Assembly: GCF_022376445.1 (NCBI RefSeq)
Contig: NW_025955008.1
Span: forward strand, 124,001 to 188,000
DNA length: 64,000 nt
Source of the DNA: Fomitopsis serialis
Taxonomy: Eukaryota; Basidiomycota; Agaricomycetes; Polyporales; Fomitopsidaceae
Direction: 5' to 3'
The notes below the pieces were generated by a model that was given only the letters and a program-made list of their open reading frames with translations, did not search any database and was not told where the DNA came from. Below, piece by piece: positions 1-12,090 of this stretch (its first letter is position 1; each line of letters begins with the position of its first letter). The position numbers and the translations under genes are program-made.

Positions 1-942
1 CGCCACGCGGACACAGGGATGGGAGGTTCTGCCTCGGAACGTGAGTCGCCTATCAACTGACGAAGGAGACAAAGTATCGTGAGCAAGGTATCTTCTCTGC
101 TAGCGCGCAGCGTCCAGATATATCATACTTCAGGCACAGGTGGAAGCTCCGCCGACTTTTTTCTCGCACTGGCGCTTGGTCGTCGCTAGTTCCCCAGTGC
201 AGACTTGGAGCTGGAGACAGAAACGATGTGAGGAAAAGTATGCAGTTCCGATCGCTGAGCATACCTTACCGCATGTGACGCCAGAAGTCGCATGGGCATC
301 TGAACTTGTCTTGTCAGCGCCGTCGTTAGCAGACATACACGATAGACGTACATACATGACACTAGTACGTTCTGGGCGCGGTATGTAGTCTTGCCAGTGG
401 ACTGGCAAGTTAGGCTCCAATTAGTATACCACTGGCAGAAATATCCGACTATGTTCATACAAACCGGCATGCGCCACGGCGCTCTCGCTGTAGTAGCCTA
501 GTGCACTTAGCAAAGGCTGATGCGGCGACTGATGGCATACAATTAGTAAGTAGACTGGGTCGGACTCTTGCAGTCGCGAGTCGTCCCACCGTCAGACGTC
601 GGGGTAAGTAGCGCTTCGCGATCACGTGCGAGCGCGTAAGTGGCGCCACGCAATCGCCGCGAGACGCGCGACGTGCGTCGTCGTCGATCTCCAAACCAAA
701 ATCGTCGGGCGCAATCAGGTCAAAGCTACGGTACTTCTCTGTGTCGCTGCGCAAGCGGATACAGTATTGTACGTTGTAGAGCTAGTTCACGCTGTACGCT
801 GTTCATTGAGTCGCCCTCAGCTTGTAGCCAACCGGACGCAGTCTGCATAGTGTGCATACTTGAGGTGAGTTTTGAATGGATGCTTTATTGACCTTTCTAT
901 GTGTTTCTGACGAATGATAGCCCGTCTACTAGGACACACGAC
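1..942. other. Intergenic region, no gene recognised
   Basis: Short open frames exist on both strands (longest about 99 codons), but none has a recognisable domain, a splice pattern or a coding-like composition. The last part is the upstream region of the F-box-like gene that starts at 943. Confidence 0.6.
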
Positions 943-2317
943 ATGGCACCGTCGGAGCTACCCTTGGAGGTCCAGGAACGTGCCCTGGACCACCTTCACG
1001 GCGACCTCAAAAGTTTGAAGTCTTGCAGCTTCATCTGTCGCGCATGGACTCATACGACGCGATTGCACCTTCTCTGGACCATCGTGTTGAACACAGAACA
1101 CGATGCCATCCGTTTCCTGTCTCTTCTAGAGGAATCTGATCAGCTCGGCACCGGTGTTGCATCCGGAGTGCGGGAGCTTCAGCTGCCGATGGGGGATTCT
1201 TACTACCAGGAGCACACAGAGATGACCTACGAATTGTTGCGCAGCATCTCGCGCCGCCTTCCTGTGGTCGAGGTTCTCTATGTCAAGCACTTCAATATAA
1301 CCGCGTTCATGGAATACTTATGGTCCGATGACGAGGCTTTCAATTTGCAAGATGCTATATCCTCGATTCTCGTCTTCCCCCGCCTCAAAGCGATTCACTA
1401 CAACTATTTGGAGCTCAGAAGCACTAGCGAACTTTTGGAGTTCCTCGGGGCCTTCCCAACAGTCTCTTCCCTGCACGCGCATAACATTAGTGACCACCGG
1501 CGGGTAGAACCGTGGCCTCTCGAGAGAACCGCCATCCAGGACTTTGTCGCAAGGCGTCATCAGGGATGTATCACTATACAAGATATCATGGGAGACAACT
1601 TCGTCACACGGCTAGAAGCGCTGTCCGAGCTACTGGCGGCGCTAACGGTTCCCCCATTTGACTTACGGCTCAAGAGATTGGGATGGACGGATGAGGGAAT
1701 GGTAGCTGGATGGGACGACTTTCTGCCTGTGCTGGTGCCGATGTTCCGCAGAGCAGAAGCAACATTGGAGCACCTCGAGTTTGCCTTCACGTCCAGTGAC
1801 GGTAAGTGGCAGTTTTGTGGCACTCTGAATGTCAGATCTCTGACTAGACTGTGATTATGTTTCAGTGTGGCTGGAACATCTCGACTTGGCTAATCATTGT
1901 CGTCTGAAGTCCCTCTCACTCACCTTCCGTCTCTCCTCCCGAGATCATTGGCCCCACGTCCCATTGTTCCTGTCGAGGATTACCTCTACGGAATTGCGCA
2001 CTGTGGACTTCCACTTCTATTCCTCCGAACAACACTTTCTCCGGGAGTTCTTCGATTGGCCGGCTCTGAGCGATGCATTGATCGCTTTGCATCGCAAATG
2101 CCTGACGATGACGGTCACATTCTACTTCTGTACATATGCGGGGTGTGGCACCACTGGCATCCCCGATGCAATCGATCCTCTGAGGGTACGAATTGCTTCA
2201 GTTCTCGCCATAGGAATGCGTGTAGTTGTCGATCGGCGCGTCGTCACTAGCAAAGGCGGACTTTTCACGGATGGGTGGATACCTATGGTGTCAAAGCGCG
2301 TCGTACTTGAAGCTTGA
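943..2317 (+). CDS. F-box-like protein, two exons
   Basis: Exon 1 runs 943-1801, a phase-1 intron (GTAAGT...CAG) runs 1802-1865, and exon 2 runs 1866-2317, giving about 436 residues. The start is the ATG at 943; an in-frame GTG at 901 is not used. Residues 1-50 form a fungal F-box-like motif (SELPLEVQERALDHLHGD, then a Cys-rich stretch and R-x-H-L). The rest is a leucine-rich, LRR-like body of the kind seen in agaricomycete F-box families, with the segment WLEHLDLANH just after the intron. F-box proteins normally bridge Skp1 to substrates in SCF ubiquitin ligases; the substrate here is unknown. The intron phase and position match nine other copies in the window, which supports the model. The gene looks intact. 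Confidence 0.85.
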
Positions 2318-2778
2318 CTGGTGACCAAGAGCTGTATCTAGACTTAAGGCTTCGGACACATCTTGTCGCTGATATCTTTCTTGAACGGTGTAATCTAGTC
2401 CTCTTGTATAGTCTGTAAAAGTCTCCGGCTCGATCTCTTGTGATATTGTGTACTTAGGATTGTGTTGACGAACGATCCACGACAGATAATTTGGGGACGC
2501 TGTATACATTGACTAGGCCTCTCCCCATCATGTCCCTTGTATGACCAAGTGCTCGAGCGGGCCGTATACCTTCATATTATCCCAAGCTGCATGCAAGTAT
2601 CCTCGGACATTCAGAACTATGCTCGTCCGAACAATTGCCACGATCATTGAAGATGTCGACTGGCGCGCCCTTGCAGGACTGGAAATCAGGTTGAGAGAGT
2701 GATTAGTAGTAGCACAAAACAGAGACACCATGGTCATGGCTCAGTATGTTCAAGGTTTGTCGCTCACTGATGTCCAGA
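2318..2778. other. Intergenic region before the LINE insertion
   Basis: No gene recognised. The segment ends at the left target-site duplication of the LINE. Small open frames here have no recognisable similarity. Confidence 0.5.
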
Positions 2779-2789
2779 CTTACAGTAGT

Positions 2790-2791
<2 letters not shown>
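2779..2791. repeat. LINE target-site duplication, left copy
   Basis: CTTACAGTAGTAG at 2779-2791 is repeated exactly at 13474-13486. The match can be extended by two T, which are also part of the poly-T tract. It flanks the element exactly as expected for target-primed insertion. Confidence 0.9.

Positions 2792-2824
<33 letters not shown>
2792..2824 (+). repeat. Poly-T tract (A-tail of the LINE)
   Basis: Thirty-three consecutive T on the plus strand form the 3' poly-A tail of the minus-strand element. The tract directly abuts the left target-site duplication. Confidence 0.95.
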
Positions 2825-2825
<1 letters not shown>

Positions 2826-2958
2826 GAGGGCTTTACGGACGGCGGCAGGCGACAATTGGTCGACCCCGACACGTCCAGCTTGCGGACGGGTGTCCGTCAG
2901 TGCAATCCAGGGAGAAAAAATGCTTTTACGCACGACTGTACAGTCAGTGTGGGACTCG

Positions 2959-5150
2959 TCAGCCCGGGTCAAAATCTAGCCGTAAAACCGGGACACTACC
3001 CACTAAAATACCTTTGCACTTTGTCCAGTCTTCCGGGAGCGCCAATTCATCAAGGATCGTTCCGTTCCATGTGGCGAGCACGAGATCCGACTTTCGTGCT
3101 AGTTTCCCGTACTTCTTATGAGTTGTCGCGACGTCAATCAAGAGTCGATTATTCATAACGTAAGTGAAACGACGGCGGACTTGAAGGTCGCTGTGTTCCC
3201 AGTGTGGTTCATCCGAATGGCCGATAACTCGCTCACAGCGGAGCTTCCAGATCAAGTGTGTGGCTTCAGAGATTAGTATCCTCCAGAAGCGTGAGGCACC
3301 GTGTCGCGCACGGCCCGTGTCGCTTTTCCAGATCTTGAGACCGAGAGAGTGAATATCCGGGACGGAGAGGGGCGGCCAAAGTAAGCCTTTTCTGATCCAG
3401 AGGGTGGCCGCAGTCTGCCAGACGGTGGACTGACCCGTCGCGGGGCATTCAAAAGGATGTGCGATTCCGTTTCAAGCGTCCCACAGAAACTACAGAGGGC
3501 GCGGTCCGAGTATGATGGTATTTTAAGCCAGTAGGTCCCACACCGCAGGGCGCCGTGCACGCACTTCCAGAGGAAGACCGAGAAGGGCGGCTAAAGTCGC
3601 TGTGGCTGAGACTGGCCCAAAGTACACTGTCTGGTAGGGGCCAGCTTCAGTACGGTGGGCGCGAATAGCGGCGGTATTCTTGGTTGTGGTGGGCGGTCAG
3701 GTGTGGCGGTCCATTCGATGATACCCTTGTAGGCTAGGGCTTGGGTCATGGAGCATAGCCGTGCACCAGAGATGTCGAACCTGGGGTCGCGCGTAGGGTC
3801 GAACCGGTCCAGGCAGAGGAGATGACTTTGTAGTGGGCCGGACGCCATTTGTCGTGCAGAGTCAAGGGCTTTCCAGTTCTCAGGTGAAGTAATTTTACCG
3901 AAAGAGGTGACTGCGCAGCGTTGGCGTAGTCGACTCAGGAGGGCCCGCACATATTCGGAGTGCAGGACGTCGATCCAACCCCGCTCTTCCCATCGCGGTA
4001 TCTTGTCAAAGACCAGTTCAACTAGGTCGTCAGAGGCACATAGGAGATGTAGGGGCGCATCCAGTGGAGTGACGCTCGTGGCGTACGCCGCGGCTACCAA
4101 CTCAGCAGGGATGTCCGCGTGGGAGGACATGTCTTGTAGCGGGTGGAAGATGGCGTTCCGGGGTCTGCGTCTCCGAACCATACGACATGCGGCTGCGGGG
4201 CCACCCCGGGAGGTCTATCAATCCGATTCCGCTCGGTTTGAGGTAGGGTGCGGAAGATGAAAATCGTTGTTGTTTCCTCCGGCACGGGGCGTCCTGGTCG
4301 GACACGATGGGACGGCGGCCAATCGGTAGAGTTAAGGGTTGTGAAAGCCCTGAAAGCTTCGGAGAGGCCACCGCGGGCCGTGATCGAGGGGTCGAAGAGG
4401 AGGGCGTCGCCGTCGTCGAGGTTGGCCTCGAGGTTTTTTGAGCGTCGCCGTGTCGTGAGTGTAAACCCGTCCGTGTAGTTCTCGAAAAGCGGATTCCATT
4501 TGGGTCGGATCTCACTGAGGAGTCGAAAAGCTGCGTCGCGGCACTTGGACGGGTGGTGACATCCGTTAATTCTGGATTGCGAGCAGTCGGTGCATGGGCA
4601 TTTGTCCGTCCCCAGAGAGGTAGCGGAGGTAGGGGAGAGTTTCCACAGGCGGCACGGGTTAGTTTCAGGAGGTCAGTGAGGAGAGTGACGTCGTGGTGGT
4701 CGCGTAGGCAGTCGGCGAGTTTCGAGTTGTTCAGTTTCCTGAGTGCCTTCGTGGCTCCAAGGTGGTACCAGGAGGGCAGTTGGGATTTGAGAGAGCTATC
4801 GACCTTCAGGGCTTCTAGATGGACCCCGTACTTGCGGCCCGCAGAGAGCATGTCCCTTATGTACCAAGGGAGACCAGATCGGGCTTGGGTGGATGGGGAC
4901 CAGCTTTGGAGGTAGGAATTGATTTGCGCTTTCGGGCGTATGGCACCCGCATCTCTCGTGGCATGCTTGTTAATAATGGTGTCCATGGCGAAGGCCCAGA
5001 CGGGGCGGTCGCTGTCAAGGGTAAGGTAGCGGCGGAGCCACATGAGGTTGATAGCTTCGTTTCTCGCTTTGATGTCGAGGAGGCCAAGTCCGCCCTGCTT
5101 TATAGGCCTATGTAGAGTGCGGAGACTTATGGGGGAGACACGTCAGTTCC
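2959..5150 (-). pseudogene. LINE ORF2, C-terminal part (RNase H-like and zinc-finger regions)
   Basis: This continues the reverse transcriptase frame after a one-base shift at the C5 run near 5131. The typical post-RT segment (GGLGLLDIKARNEAINL, then MWLRRYL) is present. From 4181 to 3591 comes an RNase H-like region: an AELVAAAYATS helix, an ASDD pair and RWEERGWIDV fit, but the usual GNE..AD motif is replaced by a divergent stretch. A TAG stands in frame at 3591-3593, just before FLWKCVHGALRCGTYWLKIP. A C-x2-C...H zinc-finger signature (CSFCGTLETESH) follows. After more frame changes the end reads IWKLRCERVIG and LATWNGTILDELALPEDW, stopping at 2959. The frame changes several times, so this part is not translatable as one protein. 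Confidence 0.8.
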
Positions 5151-7382
5151 CCACATGAAGGAGCGAATTGCCTTAGTGAGTTCGGATTCGATCGAGGACG
5201 GCATACCTTGGACGACTGACAGGTATTGGGATATCCCGCCTGGGCCCATTTGCACTATGTGACGTTTTCCTATCATGGATGGGCGGCACTTTCCCCATCG
5301 TTCGAGGAAGGTGTGTATTTTCTGGAGGGCTGGTGCCCAGACACCGACCTGATCGACTTTGTTTCCTATCCAGGCTCCAAGTATTCGTACGGGCTCTCCA
5401 TCCCTGGCTATGCGGACGTGAGGGGGGATGAGCACGGAGGCAGGGTTGTTGGGGTTAAGCTTGCGGGTGGAGAGTACTGAGAGTCTGTAGGAGTCGGTAC
5501 CCACGGGGATGACCTCAGTCTTCCCGTCGTTGAACTTGGCACGTGCGGCAGTACACCAGCTGGAGAGGAGCCGCCACAGTTGATCCCAATCGTCGTGCTG
5601 ACTCAGAAAGGCGGACGTATCATCAGCGAAAAGTTTTGTGATGAGGCGATCGACGGCCCCGGGGATCTGGAAGCCATGGAGGTCGGAGCAGCGTAGGGAG
5701 TGTGCCAGAGGTTCTATGGCTAGGTCAAAGAGGAGGCAGGAAAGTGGGTCACCTTGTCTGACGCCTCTGATTACTCGGAAGCGTGAGCTCGGTTCGCCGT
5801 TGATCATTACCTGAGTGTATGCAGTCGCGTACAAGGCTTTCACTTTGTTGACGAAGCGCGGGGGGAGTTGGAGGGCGTCCAGCGTGCTCCAGAGGTAGCT
5901 GTGGTCGATTTTATCGTAAGCCTTCTCTTGGTCCAGGGCAACAATGACCCCATTCTCTTCAGTTGCCTCGGCGTAGTCCACAAGGACGCGGCACGTCTGT
6001 GTCTGGTCTTCGATGTGGCGGCCCGGTACGAAACCGGCTTGGTCTCTATGGATGAGTTTATCTGCTACCTGGCCAAGACGAGTTGTGAGTACTTTAGTGT
6101 ACAGCTTGTAGTCAGAGTTTAGGAGGGTAATGGGGCGGTAGTTACTAATTTCACGACGGTCTCCCTTCTTGTAGAGAGGGCACATCCAGCCGTCTGCAAA
6201 GGTGCTGTCAGCGATTAGGCCGTACGTCTCGATGTCGTTGAAGACGAGTGTGAGGTAGTCCAGGCTGTTGAAGGCCCCGTCCTCGGAGTGGGCGCCTGTG
6301 AGGGCGGACCAGAATTCATAAGGGATGCCGTCAACGCCTGCGGCGCGGCCGGTCTGTGTACTACGCAGGGCTTGCTTTACTTCGTCGCTGCTAACATCGC
6401 AGGACAGGCTGTCTGCGTCAGCGTGGTCCAGCGACGATGGTATGCCAGAGAGGACGGCCCGTATGGCGGTTTCCTGTGATTCGGTGCACCAACCAGGTGA
6501 GTCAGCGAGTTGGATTTCGTCGTGGTAGACTTTAGCCAGCTCGGCCATGTGGTCTGATCGCTTGACAAAGGTAGGGGGGGAAGATTTGGGGTCGCGAAGA
6601 GCGTATATGACGTCTCTCGGTTTCCTGTCTCTGTTAATTGCGGACCAATATTTCGTTACACGTTCAGCATTGAGCACATATCGTGTCGTTGTGCTGAGTT
6701 TCGCTGACGAGTACCTGCGTCGCTCGAGCTCGAGGATGCGGTTAGTCACGGCCGCTGCGGTGTGTTGCAAAGAGGGCGACGTGGCGAATTCAGGGGCGCG
6801 TTCGAGGGCGGCAATGTGTGCCGTCAGGCGTCGGATTTCAGCAGCGAGTTTCGGAATCTTTGTTTTGAGGCGTTTGCGGGCCATCTGTTGAATCGCGTGT
6901 TTTAAAGCGGCGTGGGCGTGTTGTATTGTGTGGTTTTGGTCTCGGGACGGGGCCTTCGCGAGGATTTTCATTTCGCATAGTGTGGTTTTTCCGACTTCGG
7001 CGACCTCTTGCATGAATTGATCATCTGCAAGGAGGTGTAATGGCATCGTCCATCGGCCCCGTCCGATGTAGGGCGTGTTGGACGCGTTCAGGGCCGCGCT
7101 GACGAGTCTGTGGTCTGTGTGGACTCCGGTGGTTCGGATCGTCCATTCGTTGGAGGAGTTAATCAGGTCCACTGTAGAGTAGATCCGGTCAAGTCTGGAG
7201 CATGACAGGCTGCCCCTCTGGGGGTAGGTGAATTCTTTTCGGGAGGGCTCCGAGATGCGCCAGCCGTCATATAGGTTGAAACGGCGGAGAAGGGCACGCA
7301 GACAGGTGACAGCGGTGGCGTTATCTTCTTTCGCCGGTAGGCGGTCAATTGCTTCTTCTACAAGGTTGAAGTCGCCTACCAC
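5127..7382 (-). pseudogene. LINE ORF2, end of endonuclease and reverse transcriptase domain
   Basis: The 751-codon frame opens with the end of the endonuclease domain (VGDFN, SRLDRIYST, TDHRLV). It then carries the reverse transcriptase blocks in order: NYRPITLLNSDYKLYTKVL, QAGFVPGRHIEDQ, VIVALDQEKAYDKIDHSYLW, GVRQGDPLSCLLFDLAIEPL and the catalytic LFADDTSAFL. The catalytic aspartates look intact. The frame is entered from the upstream endonuclease ORF only after a one-base shift in a C5 run near 7396, and it runs into a stop at 5127 after a second shift in another C5 run near 5131. In both places one base is lacking. The enzyme would nick target DNA and reverse-transcribe the element RNA. 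Confidence 0.88.
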
Positions 7383-8089
7383 GACGTCTGGGGGCAGAGT
7401 TGGCCAGTCTCGGCCAGTTGGAGGAGGAGCCGCCAGAAGGCAGCGTTGTCGTGGGGGGCGTTAGGGGCATAGACATTGAGGACAGTGAGATATCTGTCCG
7501 CGTGCCAGTGGAAGCGGAGCAGTACAGCTCGTCCGGGGACAATTTCATAGAATTGTACATTAGCTGTATCGACGAGCTCTCTGTTAAGCACCATCGCGAC
7601 TCCTTGCCGGGAAGATGCTGCTTCCGAGGGCGAGTTCCATATAGCCATGCGTCGGCCGTACAGGTTATTGAGCATGTTGACTTCCTCGTCGTTCAGATGG
7701 GTTTCCTGTAGGCACAGAAGGCCTATCTTGTCTTCGCGAAGAAGCTGATTTAGTTCGTTCCATTTTTGGTTCGGGGAGCCTGCCGAACCACCTTTCCCGT
7801 TGAGGTTGAGGGAGCAAACTTTGAGGCTCGCCTTTGTGCGTCGTCCGGAGGGTATGTTGGGTTGACCAGCCGTGGGACGCAGTAATGCCCGTGGTGGTCG
7901 GCCTCGGTGGATGTCAAGTCGGGAGGGCAAGTTAGGTAGAGCAGCCGAGGCAGCCCCGTCGCCGAGTTCCTCCATCCGATCATCGAGATCAGCGGGGGCG
8001 GGGGACACGGTGGTCTCTCTCGGGTGGAGGAGAGGTGTACCGGGAGCCAGAGATACGTCCGTGGGGGGTTGTTTATCATGTATGTTCAC
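7376..8089 (-). pseudogene. LINE ORF2, N-terminal endonuclease part
   Basis: Start of ORF2, 237 codons. After about 86 residues of low complexity the exonuclease-endonuclease-phosphatase fold begins: SLNLNGKG, LLCLQETHL, VLNVYAP. The remaining motifs (GDFN, DRIY, DHR) continue in the next frame. The frame runs out at 7376 because the C5 run near 7396 is one base short. The domain nicks the chromosomal target that primes reverse transcription. ORF2 begins about 365 bases after the ORF1 stop, in another frame. Confidence 0.85.
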
Positions 8090-8454
8090 CGTTGGTATAC
8101 GCGCATCCGACTACAACGATCCGTCGGAGTCGAGAGACGCTCCTGGTCTCTTCAGGGGACATGCTAGAAGTGTAGCGTGGCCTCTCGGCCGGGACAAGTC
8201 TAATAGTGCCCCGTTTGCTGTGGGGATCGCGTCAGGGACCATCGGGCTTTCCTGTCCCGCAGAGCGGTCAGTAAATGTGGGCCGTCGTGTTCCTGACGGT
8301 TGGAAGGTTAGTAAGTGACAGTGTTCTGGGCGGGCACGCGAGAAGTGCGTAGACTAGTTTGTCGCGTAGAGAATAGTGCTTATAGTCGTAAACGAAGACC
8401 GTACAGCTCAGACAAGGATACATTCAGGAGGGATATGAGATGCCTACGATACTT

Positions 8455-11274
8455 CTATGAGTAGCCGTTACGCGAACCGCGTCCCGCGCCCGTACCGTTA
8501 CGGCGACCACGGCCACCACCTCCTCGTGCGCGGCCACCACGACCGCCACGACCTCCTCGCCCGGCGCCGATTGCGCGCTGCTCAGCACGTTGGTCAGCTT
8601 CCATGGCGCGACGCGCGCCGGCAATGGTTTCGCGGACCTGCTCCATAGTCGGGCCGTGCCAGCCTGGTATCGCAGGAAGGGTGCACGCGCTAGGGGGGTG
8701 ATCTGTGCTGTGACAGTAGAGGCAGAAGAACGCCTGTGTCACAAGTGTAGGTGGGCCGGCATACTTACCACCAAAGGCGAATTCGCGAACACGAGTACGG
8801 AAGGCGTGCCAGCCGTTCGCGTCAGACGTCGGCGATTCTATATAGAGGAGGACCACAGGTGCTTCGTCAGAGTCGTCGCGCCCCTCACGGACTCTGATTT
8901 GTCGGACGCGGACCGACTTTAGAACAAGGCGGTGAGCCTCTTCGACCGTGAGATGACGCCACCGACCGCCGGTCCCGATGTCGACTGCGATGAGTGAGCG
9001 GACTAGGTCGTAGATCTCTTTGGAGGTGAGGCCTTTTAGGAACCCGAGGACGATCTCCTCGTCGGTCTTGCCTAGACGTTCGGGCTGCCACCATCCGCCT
9101 ATGAAGGTGGGTGGTTCGCGTGAGGTGCTGAAGACGCCGATGGTGCCGTCGACGGTAGAGACGAAAGGGCGGCGGATGAACTCTGCACGTTGCTGAGGGG
9201 TAAGATCACTGACGCGATAGAACGTGGGTTTAGAGTTCGGCGTAGTTGGTTTTATCGCCGGGATGGGCTGCGTAATACGTGCGTTCGGGGCTCGAAGGTG
9301 AACCGTAAAGATTGTTTCTGCCGTGGTAAGACGACCGTGGTGGCCCTTGTCCTCGCTGCCTTGTCCGGGGAAGTGAATGAACAGAGATTCACCTTCTTCT
9401 CTATCCCATTCCTCGATCTGCGATTGGAGAATGTTCTGGTAGGCCCAGTCGAGGTCGTCGCCCTGGATTGGGATCCAGCCGCCGGGTGGAGTCCGTGTCA
9501 TCGTGCGCGGTGGAGGCGCGCCGGGGGCCGGAGCAAGCGGAGCGATTGGGCCGGCGGGCAGCGTAGAGGGAGGTATGGGAGCACTGGTGGGTAGGGCGAT
9601 CGGAGCGGCGGGCGGGACGTTAAAGGGACCCGGTGCATAGTGGACAGGGTGGGGGTGGAGGATAGACGGAGATCGTGCAGGAGGAGGCGGTCTGTCGAGA
9701 GCGTCGCCGTAGGGGAAGTCGAGCGGGTTGTCGAACATCCGGCGGAGCACCCCTTTTCCTTTGTCGGCAGCGGACGCTCGCGCCTGCGATGCGCTTGCTA
9801 GTTCGGCTGCGTAGAGCGCCGGGGGCGTCGCGTCGCCTTGCGCGAGGAAGGGGACGTCGACCTGGGCGGCGGGATTCATAGGATGTGACGGGCCAGCGAC
9901 TGGCGTGAGGTGCGGAGGTAAGTCGCGTGTCTGTCTCGCGTCGGGGGAGCCAGCAGGCGTGTAGAGGTCTATGGCATTTGAATCAGAGATACAGGTTACA
10001 GTATATTAGTGACGGAACGCTCGCTGACCCTCGATGTCGTTCTCCGTGTACACACGATGCACCGGGGACTGTATGGTACGTAACGGAGGGTTCTGGTCCT
10101 CTATGTACTGCCGAATCATGGCGGTGCTGCCGTATGGCGGGCGAGAGCGTCGTGGCGCCGGCTGTCCCTCTGCAGGTCGTTGACCGGGCGAGGGGAGAGG
10201 TGTGTAAGGCCTCGTCAGTTCGGGGTCCGTTAGAGTGGAAGCGGTAGACGTACGCGGGTGATTGGAGGCGTGACCGCTCCCGTCCGGGCTGCGCATAACG
10301 ACGTCCTCCGGCTCGATGTCCGAGGTGGTGACGGCAGGGGGGTCGTCGCGTTCTTCGCCGCCGCTGACCGGCGAGGTCGAGGAGACGAGTATCGCCTCGT
10401 TGACAGCCTGGAGTGTGTTATGAGAGATAGGGGGTGGCGAGACTTGGACGCGGTCAACGGTGCCGGTGTTCTCGTCGAAGTTGTCGCCCGTGTCGGTGGA
10501 AACACGGCGGCGTTTGCGCACGTCGCTGGGCTGGCGTGGAGCCGCGGATGGCGGGGACGGTGAAGACACGTCCGACGAGCTGGGGACGTGGAGTTCGTCT
10601 TCCGTCTCGGCCGGCTGCTTGCGCTCACGCTTGTTGGCCTTCTTGCCTCTCGGCTTGGAGGCCTTTTTCTTCGGCGCCGAGGGCAGCCGGCCAGATCGAG
10701 TACGTCCAGTGTCGAGGGTGGGCTCGACTTCTTCCGCTGGTGTGCGTGAGGAAGGGAGAGCTAGATGGAGACGGCTGCGCTTACTTTTGACCTTTACTTC
10801 GGTCACGGTGGACTCCGTCGCAGGTGTAGCTGGCGTGGCGGCGTTCGCGACGGCCTGTTGCTCGGTTGAGGCGGGGCCGGCGTCAGCGGTTACGGGCGGG
10901 GCCGTGCTGGCAAGCGAAGGTGAGGCGGGTCGCACCGACATGGCGGCATAGCTGAGACCCGTGCGGTTGACCGGGGATACCGCGCGGGGAGACCCCCACG
11001 GGTTGCCCGAAGACGGGGTGTTGGGTTCGGCGTTGACGCGTATCGCAGAGGAAGACTTCACGAGCGAGGCCGCTCGGAGGCGTTCGATCGAGGCGGAAGG
11101 GCGGTCGGCGGAGAGGGTCTGGTCGTTGCCGGTGTTCGCGGCGGGAGAGGACTGGGACTGCTGCATCGTAGGAGAGTTGAGAGTGGAGGTACTGGAGTAC
11201 GAGTGCGATGAAAAGCTGTTTTTCAGGCAAGGTAAGTTTGGTCCGTTCGCGTCTTCACTCCGGTTTCCTCGCAC
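8455..11274 (-). pseudogene. LINE ORF1 (gag-like, zinc knuckle), one in-frame stop
   Basis: Two consecutive open frames (11274-10006 and 9879-8455) are in the same reading frame. They are separated only by a TAA at 10006-10008, after which 42 codons stay open up to the next ATG. Read through, the protein is about 939 residues. The N-terminal half is Ser/Pro/Thr-rich with a basic nuclear-type stretch (KPRGKKANKRERK). The C-terminal half has the gag-like part, including HFYRV/ADVRR-type conserved blocks and a CCHC zinc knuckle (CLYCHSTDHPPSAC), and ends in an RGG-rich tail. ORF1 proteins bind element RNA. The stop may be a mutation (CAA to TAA is one change), a sequencing error or readthrough; the sequence cannot decide. 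Confidence 0.8.
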
Positions 11275-12090
11275 TGTCTCGCGCCGGGTGGTGTTAGGGA
11301 GGTCAGAGGGCCGTAATCATTCGAGATGGGCAGGTTCGTGTTCACGCGGCTGTCAATTGGGCGCCGTGTGTGTGTGCCTAGAGTATAGCCATACGTCGTA
11401 GAGGCTGAGTAGGGTCGGTCAGTCTGCACGTCGACTTGGAGCGGATAGTTGGAGTCACCGTTCTAAGACTGCGTCGGAGCAGCCAACCTGGAGTGCAGAT
11501 GGAGTCCTGGAAGCGTGATGCTAGCAAGGGCAAGTCGCCAGCATATGCAGGCATTTCGCGTCATCCTGGCGTGTCGTCGACTCAGGGTGGGCCCGGGGAC
11601 TTGCAGGAAAGGTACGGGCGGTTGTTGTAGATCGCGCTCGGTAGTTTTGTAACTGTCGCTGCGTTGTCTGATGGTGTGTGGCGGTGTTCGCGGATCGTAT
11701 AACCCCGCGTCGCGGAGGTGGAAGCGCTGCGGAGTCCTTGCATTCGTCGATAGATGTGTCCGTTCGCTGTGGCATGGTTATAGGGGTGACGAGTTCTGTT
11801 GCCAGCGGTGTAGAGCGGTGGGAGCTGTGGCCAGAGTGTGTAGAGCAGGAGAGGTGGAGCGTGTGGTGCGTAGCCGTGTTTCGTGTCTTGCACTCGCGGC
11901 GCTGGTACGGTGTCAGTAAGACGTTATTGCTTATTGCTTACGTGCACGCTGTCGGCGGTAGGTCAGGGTCCTGGTCAGGGTCTTCAGCGGTTCTTTGATC
12001 GCAGCTGGTGGGCGCTCATCGAATGCGGGTGATGATCGAGGATGGTGGAGCAGGGCTTCAAATCTAGTCACGTCGCGTGTGGTGCCTATT

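Noticed and set aside
2730..2972. Gene spanning the left LINE border
   Set aside because: The plus-strand frame runs through the poly-T as poly-Phe and into the element; across the rejoined empty site it meets a stop at once.
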